Made by a program: the position numbers and the translations under genes. Shown piece by piece: positions 35,370 to 47,801 of a stretch of DNA of 64,000 bases; the first letter of the stretch is position 1, and each line of letters starts with the position of its first letter. The notes beneath the pieces were generated by a model, which had not been told where the DNA came from, did no database searches, and saw only the letters and a list, made by a program, of their open reading frames with translations. The stretch is from Moringa oleifera. Lineage: Eukaryota; Streptophyta; Magnoliopsida; Brassicales; Moringaceae. Location of the stretch: positions 558,001 through 622,000 of the forward strand of contig JAJFZO010000028.1 of assembly GCA_021397835.1 (NCBI GenBank), written 5' to 3'.

Positions 35370-36483
35370 CGAACCTACAGTTAGAACCACGAGCTCAACT
35401 GATGTGACCGAATGATTATCAGGAACTTAATCAACAGCTCATGTTTGATAGTCGATATTCGCTTGGTGGAAAGAGAAACCTCATTGCCCTCAGGCTCGTC
35501 GCAGCTGCTACTTTGCTTTCAACCTTACCACTACAACACCGTCTCTCTTCTTCAACAAACTCATCGAGCTTTGAATATCACTGCTTCAACTCACACACCG
35601 ATTCCCTCGACTCTTTAAACACATCAAATTGTCCTACTCGAGTTGACTTTGCATTTTCTTTCTCCTCATTTTTAGCTTGTTTCCCCTACCTACACTTTTA
35701 CACTCATGGTCACTATCCAAGTTAGCGTTGATAACCAATCATGGTCGAGGTTTGGTTCTAAATCGATTTGGGCCCGATCTGATTCATTATCGCAACTTGG
35801 CTCGAGTTTATCTTGGGCTTATTGGGTGTCTAAGGCCTTGTTTTCCTCATCCTTTGTAATGTTCACATTCTCGAGCTTATGATTGTTAGAGTTTGACTCA
35901 TTGAAAGATCAGTCATTGTGCTTATCGAACTCATCCTTGACGACTGGTGTTTCGATAATGAATAAGGGAGAGAATTTTTGGTCTTTTCCCTTCAGTCCGT
36001 CTTCCTCTAGATCTGCCTTTTCCTTCAAGCTCTTTTCTCTCTCCTTCTCCAATCTCTTCACTTTTAATTCAAGTGACTTGTAAACAAGAACGAAATAACC
36101 TCTCAGATTCTTAGATCTTGATGATATATAAGTGATACTTTGAATCTCTGATGAGAAGAGAAAAAGCCTTACACGATCAAAATATCGCATCATTAGATGT
36201 CATGACGGAGCTCTTCGACGCGAATCCTATGGAGCTCCTCAACCATGTGAACGAAGCTGGCCGATTCGAAAGTGTTTTAGGCCATGAAGCACCGCTTAAT
36301 GTTGTTGAGCTTGTCGCTGCAGTTCTGTGGAGTAAGCAAAGGGAAACTAGAGCTCTTTTGGCTCCACAACTCCATGGCAATTAAGTCCCAGCTCTTAGTC
36401 CCATGTTGGTTGACAGCACAGGCTAGAAAGAGCTCCTTTGAAAAGCTCTAAGATTACGTGCTATTTTCATGCTCCCTAGCCAT
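35370..36483 (-). pseudogene. SANT/Myb-like plus bromodomain protein pseudogene (bromodomain lost)
   Basis: The family is a plant DNA-binding bromodomain protein with an N-terminal SANT-like domain. On the minus strand, exon one (36175-36483, 103 codons in one frame) starts MAREHENST, has stops where two tryptophans are expected, then reads ELFLACAVNQHGTKSWDLIA, LLTPQNCSDKLNNIKRCFMA, a stop, and VEELHRIRVEELRHDI. A short intron (36077-36174, GT...AG) follows. Exon two begins SLELKVKRLEKEREKS, keeps the acidic linker (KDEFDKHND, NESNSNNHK) with stops and two frameshifts, then RESVCEL and KRISTIKHELLIKFLIIIRS, which leads into the bromodomain in the family. Sequence similarity ends there, so the bromodomain is missing. 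Several stops and frameshifts make it clearly dead. The start codon lies only 85 bp from the large telomere-like tract. Confidence 0.82.
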
Positions 36484-36567
36484 GGCACCACCACCATCAA
36501 CAAAATCAATATCATTTGGCTGGCTTCTCTTTTGTTTTGACTTGATTTTTCTTGTTTTGATTATTAG

Positions 36568-39500
36568 GGTTTTAAACACTCAACCCTAGACCCTTATATT
36601 CTATATTGTAAATTTTAGAGTATAGACACTAGACCCTACACCTTACCTTAAAACCCTACAATATTAAAATCTAAAATATGACCCAAGATCTTAGTTTATA
36701 GACTCTAGACCATAAACTCTAGACCGTAGACGACCTTGGATCTTAGACCATAAACTCCATACCTTAGACCTTAGACCTTGGATCTTAGAACATAGATTGT
36801 ACACCCTCGACCCTAGACCTTGGATCTTAAGACCATAGACTCTATGCCTTTGACTTTACACCTTACCCTAAAACCCTATAACCAAATTAAGATCGAAGAT
36901 TCTACCACAAATGTAAGACCCCAAACCTTAGGCCCTAGACTATAAACCATAAACCATATGCGTTAGACTTAGGCCTTAAACCTTAGACCTTAAATTGTAG
37001 ACCATAAATCGTAGACCCTAGACCGTATAGTTTATACCTTAAACCTTAAAACCTAAAACCTTAAAACCTAAACTTTAGACCTTTAATGTAGACACTAAAG
37101 CCTAAACACCTATATATCAGACCTTAAACTTTAAACCCTAAAATCTAAATGCCAGATTCTAGACCCTAAAATCTAAACACCAGATTCTAGACCCCTAAAA
37201 TCCAAATGCTAGATTTTAGACGTTAAAATCCAAAAACATTAAAACCCTATGACCTTAGAAAATAAACCTTAAAACTTAAGACCCTAGGTCTTAGAATCTA
37301 GACCTTAAAACTTGAGAACCTAGATCTTAAAATCTAGACCTTAGACCCTTAAACCAAGACCAAAGACCTAGACCAAAGACCTTAGACCCTAGATTCTAAC
37401 GCTTTAGACCCTAAACCCTAAACAATGGACCTTAGACTCTAGATTCTAGAGTCTAAACTCTAGACGAGGGACATTGATCGTAAACCATATATCCTAAATC
37501 CTAAACCCTAGAATTGTAGACCCTATAATTCTTAAAGCCTAGATCCTAAACCCAAACCTTAAAACCTTACCTTAAACCTTAGACCTTAATCCTAAAAACC
37601 TTAAACCCTAAATCCGAAACTTTAAACCTAAGACACTACTATAATGTGATATCCTAGACCCTACATATTGGAACCCTTTCACATTGGAACCCCTACATAT
37701 AAAACCCTAGAACCTAAAACCTAAAAACTAAACCTTAAACCTTAGATCTTAAACCTTAGGCCCTAGATTATGGACCTTAAACCCTAGGCCCTCGACCCGA
37801 ATTTCTTAACTCAGGACCCTAGATTATACCTTATACCCTAGACCCTAGAACTTAGACCTTAGACCCTAAACCTTGAAACCCTAGACCCTTAAGCCCTGCA
37901 CTTCTAAACCCTACACTCTAAACCTTAAACTTTACACCTTAGACCCTAGACCTTAAACTTTAATTCCTAGACCTTGAAACTATAAAACAGTAAAACCTAA
38001 AACATAGACTCCAGACCTAAAACCCTAAATCTTGAACCCTAAAAAAGTTACACCTTCAGCACAAGACCTTAGATCCTAAACTATAAACCCTAAACTCTAT
38101 AACCCTTAACCCTAAGCTCAAAACTCTAGACCCTAGAGCCTACACCTTGGACCTAGATCCTAAGACCATGAAACCACAAAAACTTGAAATCCTAAAACAC
38201 TATACCCTTTACTCTAAAGTCAAAAATCTTAGAGCCTCAAACCATCGATCCTAAAATCCTAAACCATGCTCCCCACACCTTAAACTAAAGACCTTACACC
38301 TTAAGTCCTAGATCCTAAAAAACTTAACACTTAACCTTGTATCCCAATTCCTAAACTTAGACCATAAACTATGGATCTTAATTTCTAAGCCTTAGACCTA
38401 GGATTCTAGCCCTACACCCTACCCTAAAACTCAAGATTCTAGACCTTACACCCTACCCTAAAACTTGAGATTCTTAAAATTTAAAATCCAAGATTCTTAA
38501 AATCTAAAACCTAGACCCAAGAACTTAGACCCTATACCTTGAACCATAGATCGTAGAACTTTGACCCCCTAAAATCCTAGAACCCTAAAAGCTAAAACCC
38601 AAAATCCTAGACCCTAAACCTTAGACCTCAAAATCTAGGCTTTAAACCCTAGACTTTTGGACCCTAAACCTTGCACCCTAGATCCTAGACCTAGACCTTA
38701 GACCCTTAAACACCTTTAACCCTAAACATTAATCCTTAGATCTTAAAACCCAAAAACGAGAACCTAGAACCTAAAACCCAAAAACCGTAACCTAGAACCT
38801 AGACCATAGACCTAAGACCCTATATCATGGATCTCAAAACACTATCCTTGGACTTAAAACCCTAAACCCTAGAATCTCGAATCTTAAAGCCTAGACCTAG
38901 ATCCTAAAACATAAAAACCCTTAAGAACCTAAAACCTTTTAATTTAGACTCTAGAACCTAGATCTTAAATCCTAAAACCCTAGACCCTAAAACCTTAGAA
39001 CCTAAAACTTAAACCTTAAGCCCAAGATCCTAAACACTAAAACTTAAACCCTAAATCTTAGACATTAGGCCCTAAACCCTCGACACTAGATCCTAAACTC
39101 TAATTCTTATACCATAAACCTTGGACTTTAGAGACTTTAAACCGTAGACCGTAAACCGTAAACCTTAGACCTTGACATTATACATTTAAACCACAAACCC
39201 AAAACCTTTGACATAGACACAAAACCCTTGACCTTTAACCTTAAACCCTATATTCTATACCCTAGACCCTAGACCTTATATCCTAAACCCTAGATCCTAG
39301 ATCCTATATTTTAAATCCTAAACTCTATAAAGCCTAAATCATAAACCCTAAACTTGAAGTCTAACACTAAAACCTTAGTCTAAACTCAAAACCATAAATT
39401 TAGGATCTTAAACCTTTAATCCTAGTGCCAAGACCTTAAACCCTAAACCTTAACCCTTAAACCTTACCTTAAGCCTTAGACCTTAAACCCAAAACCAAAG

Positions 39501-42440
39501 ACCTTAAACCCTAAACCCAAGACCTTAACCCTTAAATCGTAGATCCTTGATCTAAGACCTTAGACCCTAGACCTTAAAACTTTAGAACCTTAAGACCTTA
39601 AAACCCAAAAACCTAGATCTCAGACCTTGAACTCTAGGCCTTAAACCTAAAACCCTAGACCTTGGACCCTAATTCATAGACCCATAAAATCCTAAAATCA
39701 TAAGACCGTAGACCTTAAAATGCTAAATCCTAGATCTTAGAACTCTAGACCTTAAAACCATAAAACTCTAAATCACTAGATATTAGAGCTAAAAACCCTA
39801 GACTTTGAAACCTTAGACCTTGAACCCTAGACCTTAGATCTTAGATAATAGACATTTGACACTAAACGTTAGACCTTAAACACTAGACCCTTAAACCCTG
39901 GACCCAAGACTTTAGACCTTAAAACTCCTATACTCTAGACCCTAAACTCTTACAGTTTAGACTCTAAACTCTAGATTCACACCCTCACCTAAGACCCTAG
40001 AACTTTAAACCTAAAACCAACATCCTAGACCCTAAACTCTAGATCTTAGATCCTAAACCTCAAACTTTTGAACTAAACCTTAAACCTTACCCTAAAACCC
40101 TTGAACCCAAGAACCCATACGTAAGATCCTAGACTAAATCTTTAGACCCTAGACCCTAGACACTACCCTAGACACTAGATCTTTGACTGCAGTTAGTATA
40201 CCACAGATCTTAGACATCTTAGACCCTAAAACCCTAAAACCTAAAACCTAGACCTCCCCAAGACACTAGACCATGGGGCTTAAAACACTAGACTATCAAC
40301 ACTAAAGCTTAGACCCAAAGCTCTAGAATCATGAACCCTAAACCTAGATCTTAAAACATTAAAACCTTTAGACCTAAAATCCTTAGAACCTAGAATCTAA
40401 GAACCAAGACCCAAGATCCTAGACTAAACATTAGACCTTAGACCCTAAACACTACCCTAGACACTAGATCCTTGACCATAATTAGTGGATCGCAGATCTT
40501 AGATGTCCTAGACCCTAAAACCGTATAACTTAAAACCTAGACCATAGACCTAAGATGCTAGACCTTGGACCTAAACCCTAGAATCCTGAACCCTAAACCT
40601 AGATCTTTAAACATTGAAATCTTTAAACACAAAAGTCTTAGAACCTAGACTCTAAAATCTAGACATTAGACCCAAAATTCATAGACCCTAGACCCTAGAC
40701 AGTAGATCCTTGATCATAGTCGGTGGAACGTAGATCTTAAATGTCTTATACCCTAAAACCCTAAAACTCAAAACCTAGACCATAGACCCAAGACCCTAGA
40801 CCTTGGACCCTAAACCCTAAAATCTTGAACCTTAAACGTAGATCCTAAAACATTAGAACCTTTGCACCTAAAAAACTTAAAACCTAGACTCTAGAACCTA
40901 GACATTAGACCTGAAATTCTTAGACCTTAAAACCTTAGAACACTAAGACCTAGACCTTAGACCTTAGATCTTTGACCCTAAACTCTATACCCTAAATTCT
41001 AGATCTTAAATCTTAGACTCTATGCCCTAGACACTAAAGCTTAGATCTTGGACCTTAGACCATAATTCTTAAACAATAGACTCATAGAACTTAGATCTTA
41101 ATTACTAAACCCTAGATCGTAGATCCTAAACCTTAAGCATTAGATCCTAGACCCTAAATCCTGAAATTGTAGACTTAAGATCTTAAACCTTGACACTAAG
41201 CCCTAAATCCTACACCTAAACCTTAGATTTGAAATCCTGGATCTTTCATCTTAAACCCTAGACTCTAAACCTTAACCTAATAACCTTAACCAAAGCCCTA
41301 AATCCTAAACCCTAGACCCTAACCGTAAAACCATACATCAGATCCTTGACCCTAAAACGTTACCTCCAAAACCTAGACCCTAGAACCTAAAACACTAAAA
41401 CCTAAAAGCCCAAAATCGTAAAACTTGAAACGTTAGAACCTTAAAACCTATAATACATATCCTAAACCTTAGACCTTGGACTTTTTAAATCCTATACATA
41501 AAAATCCTAAGACTCTAAAATCCTAAAACTCTAAAACCCAATAACCCTAAAACCTTAAACCCTTGAGCCTCAATGTTAAACCCAAAAACCCTAAAAACCT
41601 ATACTTTAGGTCCTATACCTTAAAACATAAGACCTTAAACCTAAATCTTAAAACCCTAAAACCAAAAACCTTAAAACCTAAAACTGAATCCTTAGATCCT
41701 AGACCTTAAACCCTAGACTTTAGACCTTAAACCCTAGACTCTAGACCTTAAACCTTAGACCCTAAAACCTTAGATTTAGACCCTCGACCTTAAAATTGTA
41801 GACCTTGGAACCAAAGACCCTAAAACCTAAACCTTAGACCTTAGATCCTAGATCTTAAAATCATGGACTCTAAACCCTAGACCTTAAAACCTTAAAACCC
41901 TAGACCTAGACGTTTGACCTTAAAATTGTAGACCTAAACCCTAAAATTGCGGACCTTAAATTCTAAAACTGTAGACTTATACATAAAACAATAATCCTCA
42001 ACCCTAAAATCATAAACTCTAAAGCTTAGAAATGAAACCTTAAAACTTTCAACCCTAGAATGTAAAACCTAGACCCTAAACCATAAACTCTTGACCCTAC
42101 ACCTTGAACCTTGGACCTTGTACTTTGGATCCTAAACCCTAGTTCTTGCAACCTAAACCCAAAATCTTAACATTAAAATCCTTCCCTTAAACCAAACCAT
42201 AAACCTTAAAACCTACAAAGCCTTAGATCTTAGACTCAGGCCCTAGGTCTTAGACCGAAAAATCTAGACCCTAAATCTGAGAACCCAGACCCCAAACCTT
42301 AGGCCATAGGCCCTAAGCCCAAGACCTTGACCTTAAAACCTCAAACATTAAACCTTGAAACCTAGACCAAAAACCTACACCCTGCTAGATCCTAAAACCT
42401 AAATAGTTGACCCTAATTCCTAGATCGAAAACCTGGACTT
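36568..42440. repeat. Large degenerate telomere-like satellite, tract 2 (5.9 kb)
   Basis: Nearly 5.9 kb of CCYTARA-type heptamers in one orientation (C-rich strand on +), with many one-base variants and short slips. Perfect pairs of CCCTAAA are rare (for example near 37409). It begins abruptly after the leader of the SANT pseudogene, in the phrase attagggttttaaacac, and ends in the A-rich block. The right part is collinear with tract 3 at 55516-57265, and its end with tract 1. The tract was therefore copied as part of a larger unit. Confidence 0.9.
40178..40760. repeat. Higher-order repeat inside the telomere-like tract
   Basis: A non-telomeric landmark (gatccttgaccata, then gtagatcttagatgtcctag) recurs at 40178, 40467 and 40705, spaced 289 and 238 bp. 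A fourth copy lies at 55713 in tract 3. Local amplification of heptamer blocks into 240-290 bp units therefore occurred within the satellite before it was duplicated. Confidence 0.75.
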
Positions 42441-43620
42441 TAAACCCTAGACAACAATACAAAAGATAGGTAAGAAATTACTGAATTAAAGATAATCCAA
42501 AAAAATAGAAAAATATGCTAAATGAGAGATCATAAAATAAGAATAAATAAGAAAGAAAGCTAAGCATAAGAACCCCAAAAAATTTAAAAATTATAAAAAA
42601 ATATTACAAAAAAAAACAAATATTAAACCCTCGACTCTAGTTCCTAGACCTATAACCTAAACCTTAAAACCTTAGACAATAATACAAAAGAACCACAAAT
42701 ATAGATAAGAAAAAAATAAACTATTGAATTAAAAACAATCTAAAAAATAGAGAAAATTTGCTCAACGAGAGATCATAAAATAAGAACAAACAAAAAGGAA
42801 AGACATGCATGAGAAAAAAAAACAACATAAAAAATTACAAAAAAAAACACTACAACAAAGAACATAACAAGAACACATAGGAAAGAAGAAACAAAATATT
42901 GAAAAAATTACAAGAATATAAAAACAAAGAAAAAAGAGAAACAAACAATAGTATGGAACTAGTATGAAAATAGATAACAAGAAATAAGCACCAAAAAAAA
43001 AAACACTATAATGATCATACGCAAAACAACCAAAAATAATAATAAACAAAAAGACAATACGAAAAATAAGCACAAAAACAAATAACTGAAAACAAGCACA
43101 AAAGTAGAAAACATAGAATAGAAAAAAGTTCAAGAATTGAGTATAAAACAAAATACAAAAAAAAAAAAAAAGCAAGCACAAGAACATAAAAATAGAAAAT
43201 AGATGCAAGAACAAAGGATAACCAACCAACAATAGCAACCTCAAAGAATTAAAAAAAAGAAAAAAAACTTAAAACAAATAAAAGCAAAATAATAGAAAAC
43301 AAGCATGAAAACAAAGAAGAAAGAGTAGAGGATAAGTGTAAGAACAAAAAAGAAGGAAAGAATCGCATAACGTAATAACAAAGAAGAAACACAAAAACAA
43401 AAACAAAAACAAGCAAAAAAACTAAAACAAAACACTAGCTACAAAAATACAAAACTAATAGAGAATAAACATAAAAGAAATAAAACATAAAAGCAAAGAA
43501 CAAAGAACAAGCATAAAAATAAAACAGCAGATAATAAATATAAAAAGAAAATATAAAACAAAAAATAATGAACAAGAATAAAAGGCAATAAAAGCACAAC
43601 TATAACAACGATAGACAAAA
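42441..43620. repeat. A-rich low-complexity block, copy 2
   Basis: Homologous to 231-1440 and in the same place between satellite and module. The minus strand shows long F/L-rich open frames at 42762-43244 and 43241-43435 that share phrases such as PLFLHLFSIFMFLCLLF with the other copies. I treat them as composition-driven. Confidence 0.8.
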
Positions 43621-44290
43621 TACAAAATTACATAATGGAAAAATAAATACTTGTCTACATAACTACACATATTTGTTAACCATATTGATTAACCATAATT
43701 CTTTAGTTAAGCAATGATTATTGAAAATCTTAAAAAATAATAATAATAAATTTATGGTGCACTTTTAGCAACATTAAAGGTATCTGCCCTATTATTTCTC
43801 TCACAACCTACCAGTTCTCTCATACCTTTAATCACATCCGATAGCTTCAAAAAATTTTCATTATTGATATAGAACTTTTAGGACCAATAATAAAAGGAAT
43901 CATAATTAGGATTACTAACATTTTTTTGCTTTTAATCTTCCTAAGCCTTATGCTATGACAACAACCCAATAAGCATGTGAAATCTATATAGCAAAAAGAA
44001 TAGAAAAGAATCATAATATAAAGCAAGTTATTCCATCAAACCTATGCTTACTATCTTATCAAGAGTGTAATGGTTTAACATTAAAAGCCATAATCCCAAA
44101 ATGTTGAATCCTAACAATAATTCTCGATTTGCTGACTTGCCTACTTATTTCCATTATCAACTATGTTAAGAAGACCTAAGTTGCATCATATGCATCACAT
44201 TCAATAACTGACAAGTTTTGTATTCAACATTTAATGCTAAATTATTATTTTTCTAAGAGAAAAGAATCCAAATTGGAGAACTATATGTGT

Positions 44291-44734
44291 CTCTTTGTCA
44301 AGCTCACCTAACGCCCCTCGTACCAAGCAACAAGACAACCTCAAGCCATAGTTTTTCACATTGGAAGCAAACATAAGGAAAATCTATCAGTTTAAGAAAT
44401 TTGGAGCCAATTGATATGAAGAAAACATATATCTTAACTTACTTCTGCTATCATTTTGAGAACTTCACTAGAGTGATAGTTTGATTTGATTGATACTTGA
44501 TGTGAATTGAAAATAATAGCAAATATATTAAAAGCTATTAACATTTGAACACATACAATGACAAAAATATGCAACTAGTGAAAATTATCAAATCTACAAT
44601 GACAACAGTTAAAACATAATCCCAGAATGAATAGAAACAATACCTAGATACAATGGTTCAAAAAATGATATAACCAAACTAGACATATATGATGCGAGTT
44701 CCTTATCTTCTGCCAAAGCATTGCTTTAAAAGCA
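44291..44734 (-). pseudogene. Golgin candidate 5 / TMF-like pseudogene fragment, unit 3
   Basis: Exon 44675-44734 is 60 nt against 61 in the other copies. It reads AFKAMLWQK, loses one base, then continues KELASYMSSL in the next frame, which pinpoints a single-base deletion. Exon about 44443-44490 keeps EVLKMIAE and an intact gtaagt donor. Exon about 44291-44360 is the shortened CEKL exon and has lost the RHSAALEL part, as in unit 1. Confidence 0.7.
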
Positions 44735-45667
44735 CTATGGAGTATCCAATGCAAATACCAAAGAAAAAAGTTCATTTTGTTTGATCAAAAAGAAGGGTTG
44801 AAGCATCATATAATATATTGAGCATTGAAACAAGAATGTGCAAAGATCTCTCTTGCCAAAAAACTTCATCAAAAAATGTATATACAATTGCATATGCAAA
44901 CAAGGTAAAAGACATACAGACAAGAATATAACATATTGAAAGCAAGAGATAGGAAAAATGCCTTTTTTTGGTTGCATGCAAAGAATGGAGCAAACTTGTT
45001 TTGGATGATGACTATCAATTTCTACATAACTATAACTTCTACATAAAATCAATGGCTCTATCTCGCTTAGATATATCTAAAAAGTTGTGAATTAAATCAA
45101 TAAAGAAGATTCCTATAAGAAAAAAACACATTTAAAAATGATGATTAACTTCTTTCTTTTTTCTATTCTAGTTAAACAACGACTTACAAGTACAATTTCA
45201 AAAACATAAAAATCAACTCCTAACTTATGACAGGTCAGGTGTTCCTATAAAGGATCCACAAATACTATAGACATACACGATCGGACAAAACTTACTATTC
45301 GTTGCATATTATTTAATTTGTAGATCTCCATGGGAATATCAACTTCAAAGAAAAAAGGATTAGTTGGATTAAAAAATAGAAGTGATTAAAAAATTGACTT
45401 TCATTGAAATAAAGATGACTAAAAAAAATTCAATTTTTATGCTTAGACACACGAATGGAGGCATTACCTAATTTGTTGGGTGTTAAATCAACATTCTTAT
45501 TTTGATATGCATATATAATAAGGTAAATAGACATAAAGATATGCAAGTTATAGATTAAAGGCAAGAGAGAAAAAGACTGTCTTATTTTGGTTACATGTGA
45601 AAGAATAAAACAAGCATTATATTGATTGATGCCAATCCATTTCTTGAATCCATATAATTATAACTTA

Positions 45668-45692
45668 TCCCCTCCCCTCCCCCCCTCCCCCT
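45668..45692 (+). repeat. C-rich run
   Basis: A run of C with scattered T, in the intronic DNA of unit 3. The same position carries a shorter C-run in unit 5 (about 60499-60510), indicating slippage at a shared ancestral site. Confidence 0.7.
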
Positions 45693-46351
45693 TAAAAAAA
45701 AAAAAAGACTATGTCTCATTAGAACAAATCCATAAAGTAGTGGATCAAATTAGTGAGAAATCATCTATCAACAAAAGAACATTTAAAAATGTTGACTCAC
45801 TTTCCTTATTTTTCTATTATGCTTAAATAGTTTCACATAAAAAAAGCACAATTCACAAAATTAAAATCAATAGTAATTTTTTTTTGCTGATCGTGATACT
45901 GTATGATGAGCAGTATATAAAAGTGAGGTGTCTTCAAAAAGGATCGACAAGTACTGTGAACAAACTCAATTGGATAACACTTACCAAATGCTATATGTTG
46001 ATTAATTTCCTAAACCCCATAAAATATTAAATGCAAATAAAGAAAGATGAACTCGATTAAATAATAGAAGTGACCAAAAGAAAGATGGAGTTGGTTTAAA
46101 AAATAAAAGTGACTAGCAGATTAAATTTTATTGAAATAAAAAAGTCTAAACAAAAAAGTTTATTTTGTATGCTCAAACAGAAGTTTCATGTACTAATCTC
46201 TATGATTTATCTTGGTAAGGAACAAGCAATGGAAGGCCTAAATCGAAAGGTCTTAATAAAAAAAAAAAATTGCTTGATGAATAAGAATGAATTCATTAAA
46301 CAAACAATGGCAAGAATAATACTAAAAGAAAATAAATATGAAGTTATGAAT

Positions 46352-46560
46352 CTACCATAGTAGCATTCCTAAAATCTCATCAACTTTCATAGAAAGAATA
46401 AAATTAGAAGAACTTTGAGTATGCATGATTGTATGCAAAGACTTAAAAGCATCTCTACCCAGTTTCATAACATCATATTTAAACAGCCCCTTAGTTGCTT
46501 CAAAAATTATGAGATGATTTACACCTCCTAGGCCATGTGAATTGGCGCTGGTTATAGAAG
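46352..46560 (-). other. Conserved unassigned block, unit 3 version (open frame)
   Basis: Homologous to 4183-4380. The frame is open: HGLGGVNHLIIFEATKGLF, KYDVMKLGRDAFKSLHTI, SNFILSMKVDEILGMLLW. It directly follows the AIR9 VKQKL exon on the minus strand, after a short intron-like gap ending in ctataaccag. I do not recognise the family. Confidence 0.42.
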
Positions 46561-46603
46561 AAAAAAGCCAACAGGAAACAGGAAACATGAAATATGTTCA
46601 TAC

Positions 46604-47801
46604 CTCAAATTTCATTGTTCCAATATTAAGCTTCTGCTTCACTTCTTTATGAACACCATGCTCTGCAAGTTAATAAAAATGAAGAAATAATAGAAATCAC
46701 CAAGAAGTACACGTAAATCCTTAAAGAACATCTAGGAGTTATACAATACATTTCCCTTTCAAAAGTGTGAAAAAAGTGTCAAAAAAGGAGCAAATTAAAA
46801 AAAAAAAAAGAATGAGAAAGAACAAGGAAAGCTTATGAGGATAAGAATATCTAATCATGTTACAAATGGCCTTTGTTGTATAAAATAATTCAAACATTTA
46901 ACTTAGGAGGTTAATTAAATGCCAAGGGTTTAGAGCATCAGTTGCAATACACTCAAGAACTTACCAATTGAGGTCAGCTAAATTACTAAATGGCATATAC
47001 AAACTTGTATAATTTTTCTTGAAGCAGTGAACATCAAGAAAATTGTTTACATAAAACTTACATGCTAGTTACCAGAATGTAAAACTAAATAGAACAACAA
47101 CATCCAAACCCTTTGACCACTTAATTCCTTATGTTAAAATATAAAATAAGGCATATAAATAAAAGAAAATTGCAAAACTAGTTTGTGTTTAGATGCTCTA
47201 AAACATCATAACATAACTTGAATATTCACTGTAGAACATTGAAAAGATTTTACCCATAAAAAAGAAAAGGAAAAAGCCATAAAAACAAGGATATTGCATT
47301 ACACATTACCACTAGTGATTGGTTCAGTTGACGTAGAAATAAGTTAGCCTGTAACACCATCCTCTCTTACTAACATGTGGATAGCCACTCATCAGTACCC
47401 CACATCATCAACATTAGCTTCATACATCCTCCCTGTCTCTCCGGTAGCATCATCAAACGAATTTATACAAAAATAAAACTTTTAAGGAACCAGGGGATAT
47501 AGTACTAGTTTATTATTTCTCGAAAATATTTAAACTATAAAGTAGAAGCATGTCATAAGGTTAGCCAACAAAATATCAATAAAACCAATAACATTTTAAA
47601 AGGCACATGATAAATAAATACCAGAGCTTATAGTGAACTGCAAAGAAGAAGTTACACTAACCCAATTTCTTTAGTCTTATATAACCACTCAAACTTGCTA
47701 GGGCCTTCTTTATCTCTAATATACTCTCTAAATCCTTTGAGAATACTTCCTTCAATGGCATCTTCGGTAATTCGGACCTTACTCACAGATAAGAGAGCTA
47801 C
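46604..47801 (-). pseudogene. AIR9: AIR9-like pseudogene, A9-repeat and C-terminal exons, unit 3
   Basis: Three exons on the minus strand. 47662-47801 is the FEWL exon, carrying DAIEGSILKGF and KFEWLYKTKE; its donor gttagt is kept and its acceptor lost. 47310-47462 is the MYEANVDDVG exon; the intron-side donor gtaatg is intact here while the acceptor AG is lost. 46604-46662 (59 nt) is the VKQKL exon with intact cttgcag acceptor and gtatg donor. The lesions differ from those of unit 1, so the copies decayed independently. Confidence 0.78.

Noticed and set aside
35412..36384. Several + strand frames of 60-94 codons
   Set aside because: They are antisense shadows of the SANT/bromodomain pseudogene, whose family motifs are on the minus strand.
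36568..42440. Functional telomere or chromosome end
   Set aside because: Heptamers are highly degenerate, the tract is flanked on both sides by other sequence, and it is collinear with two other tracts in the window.
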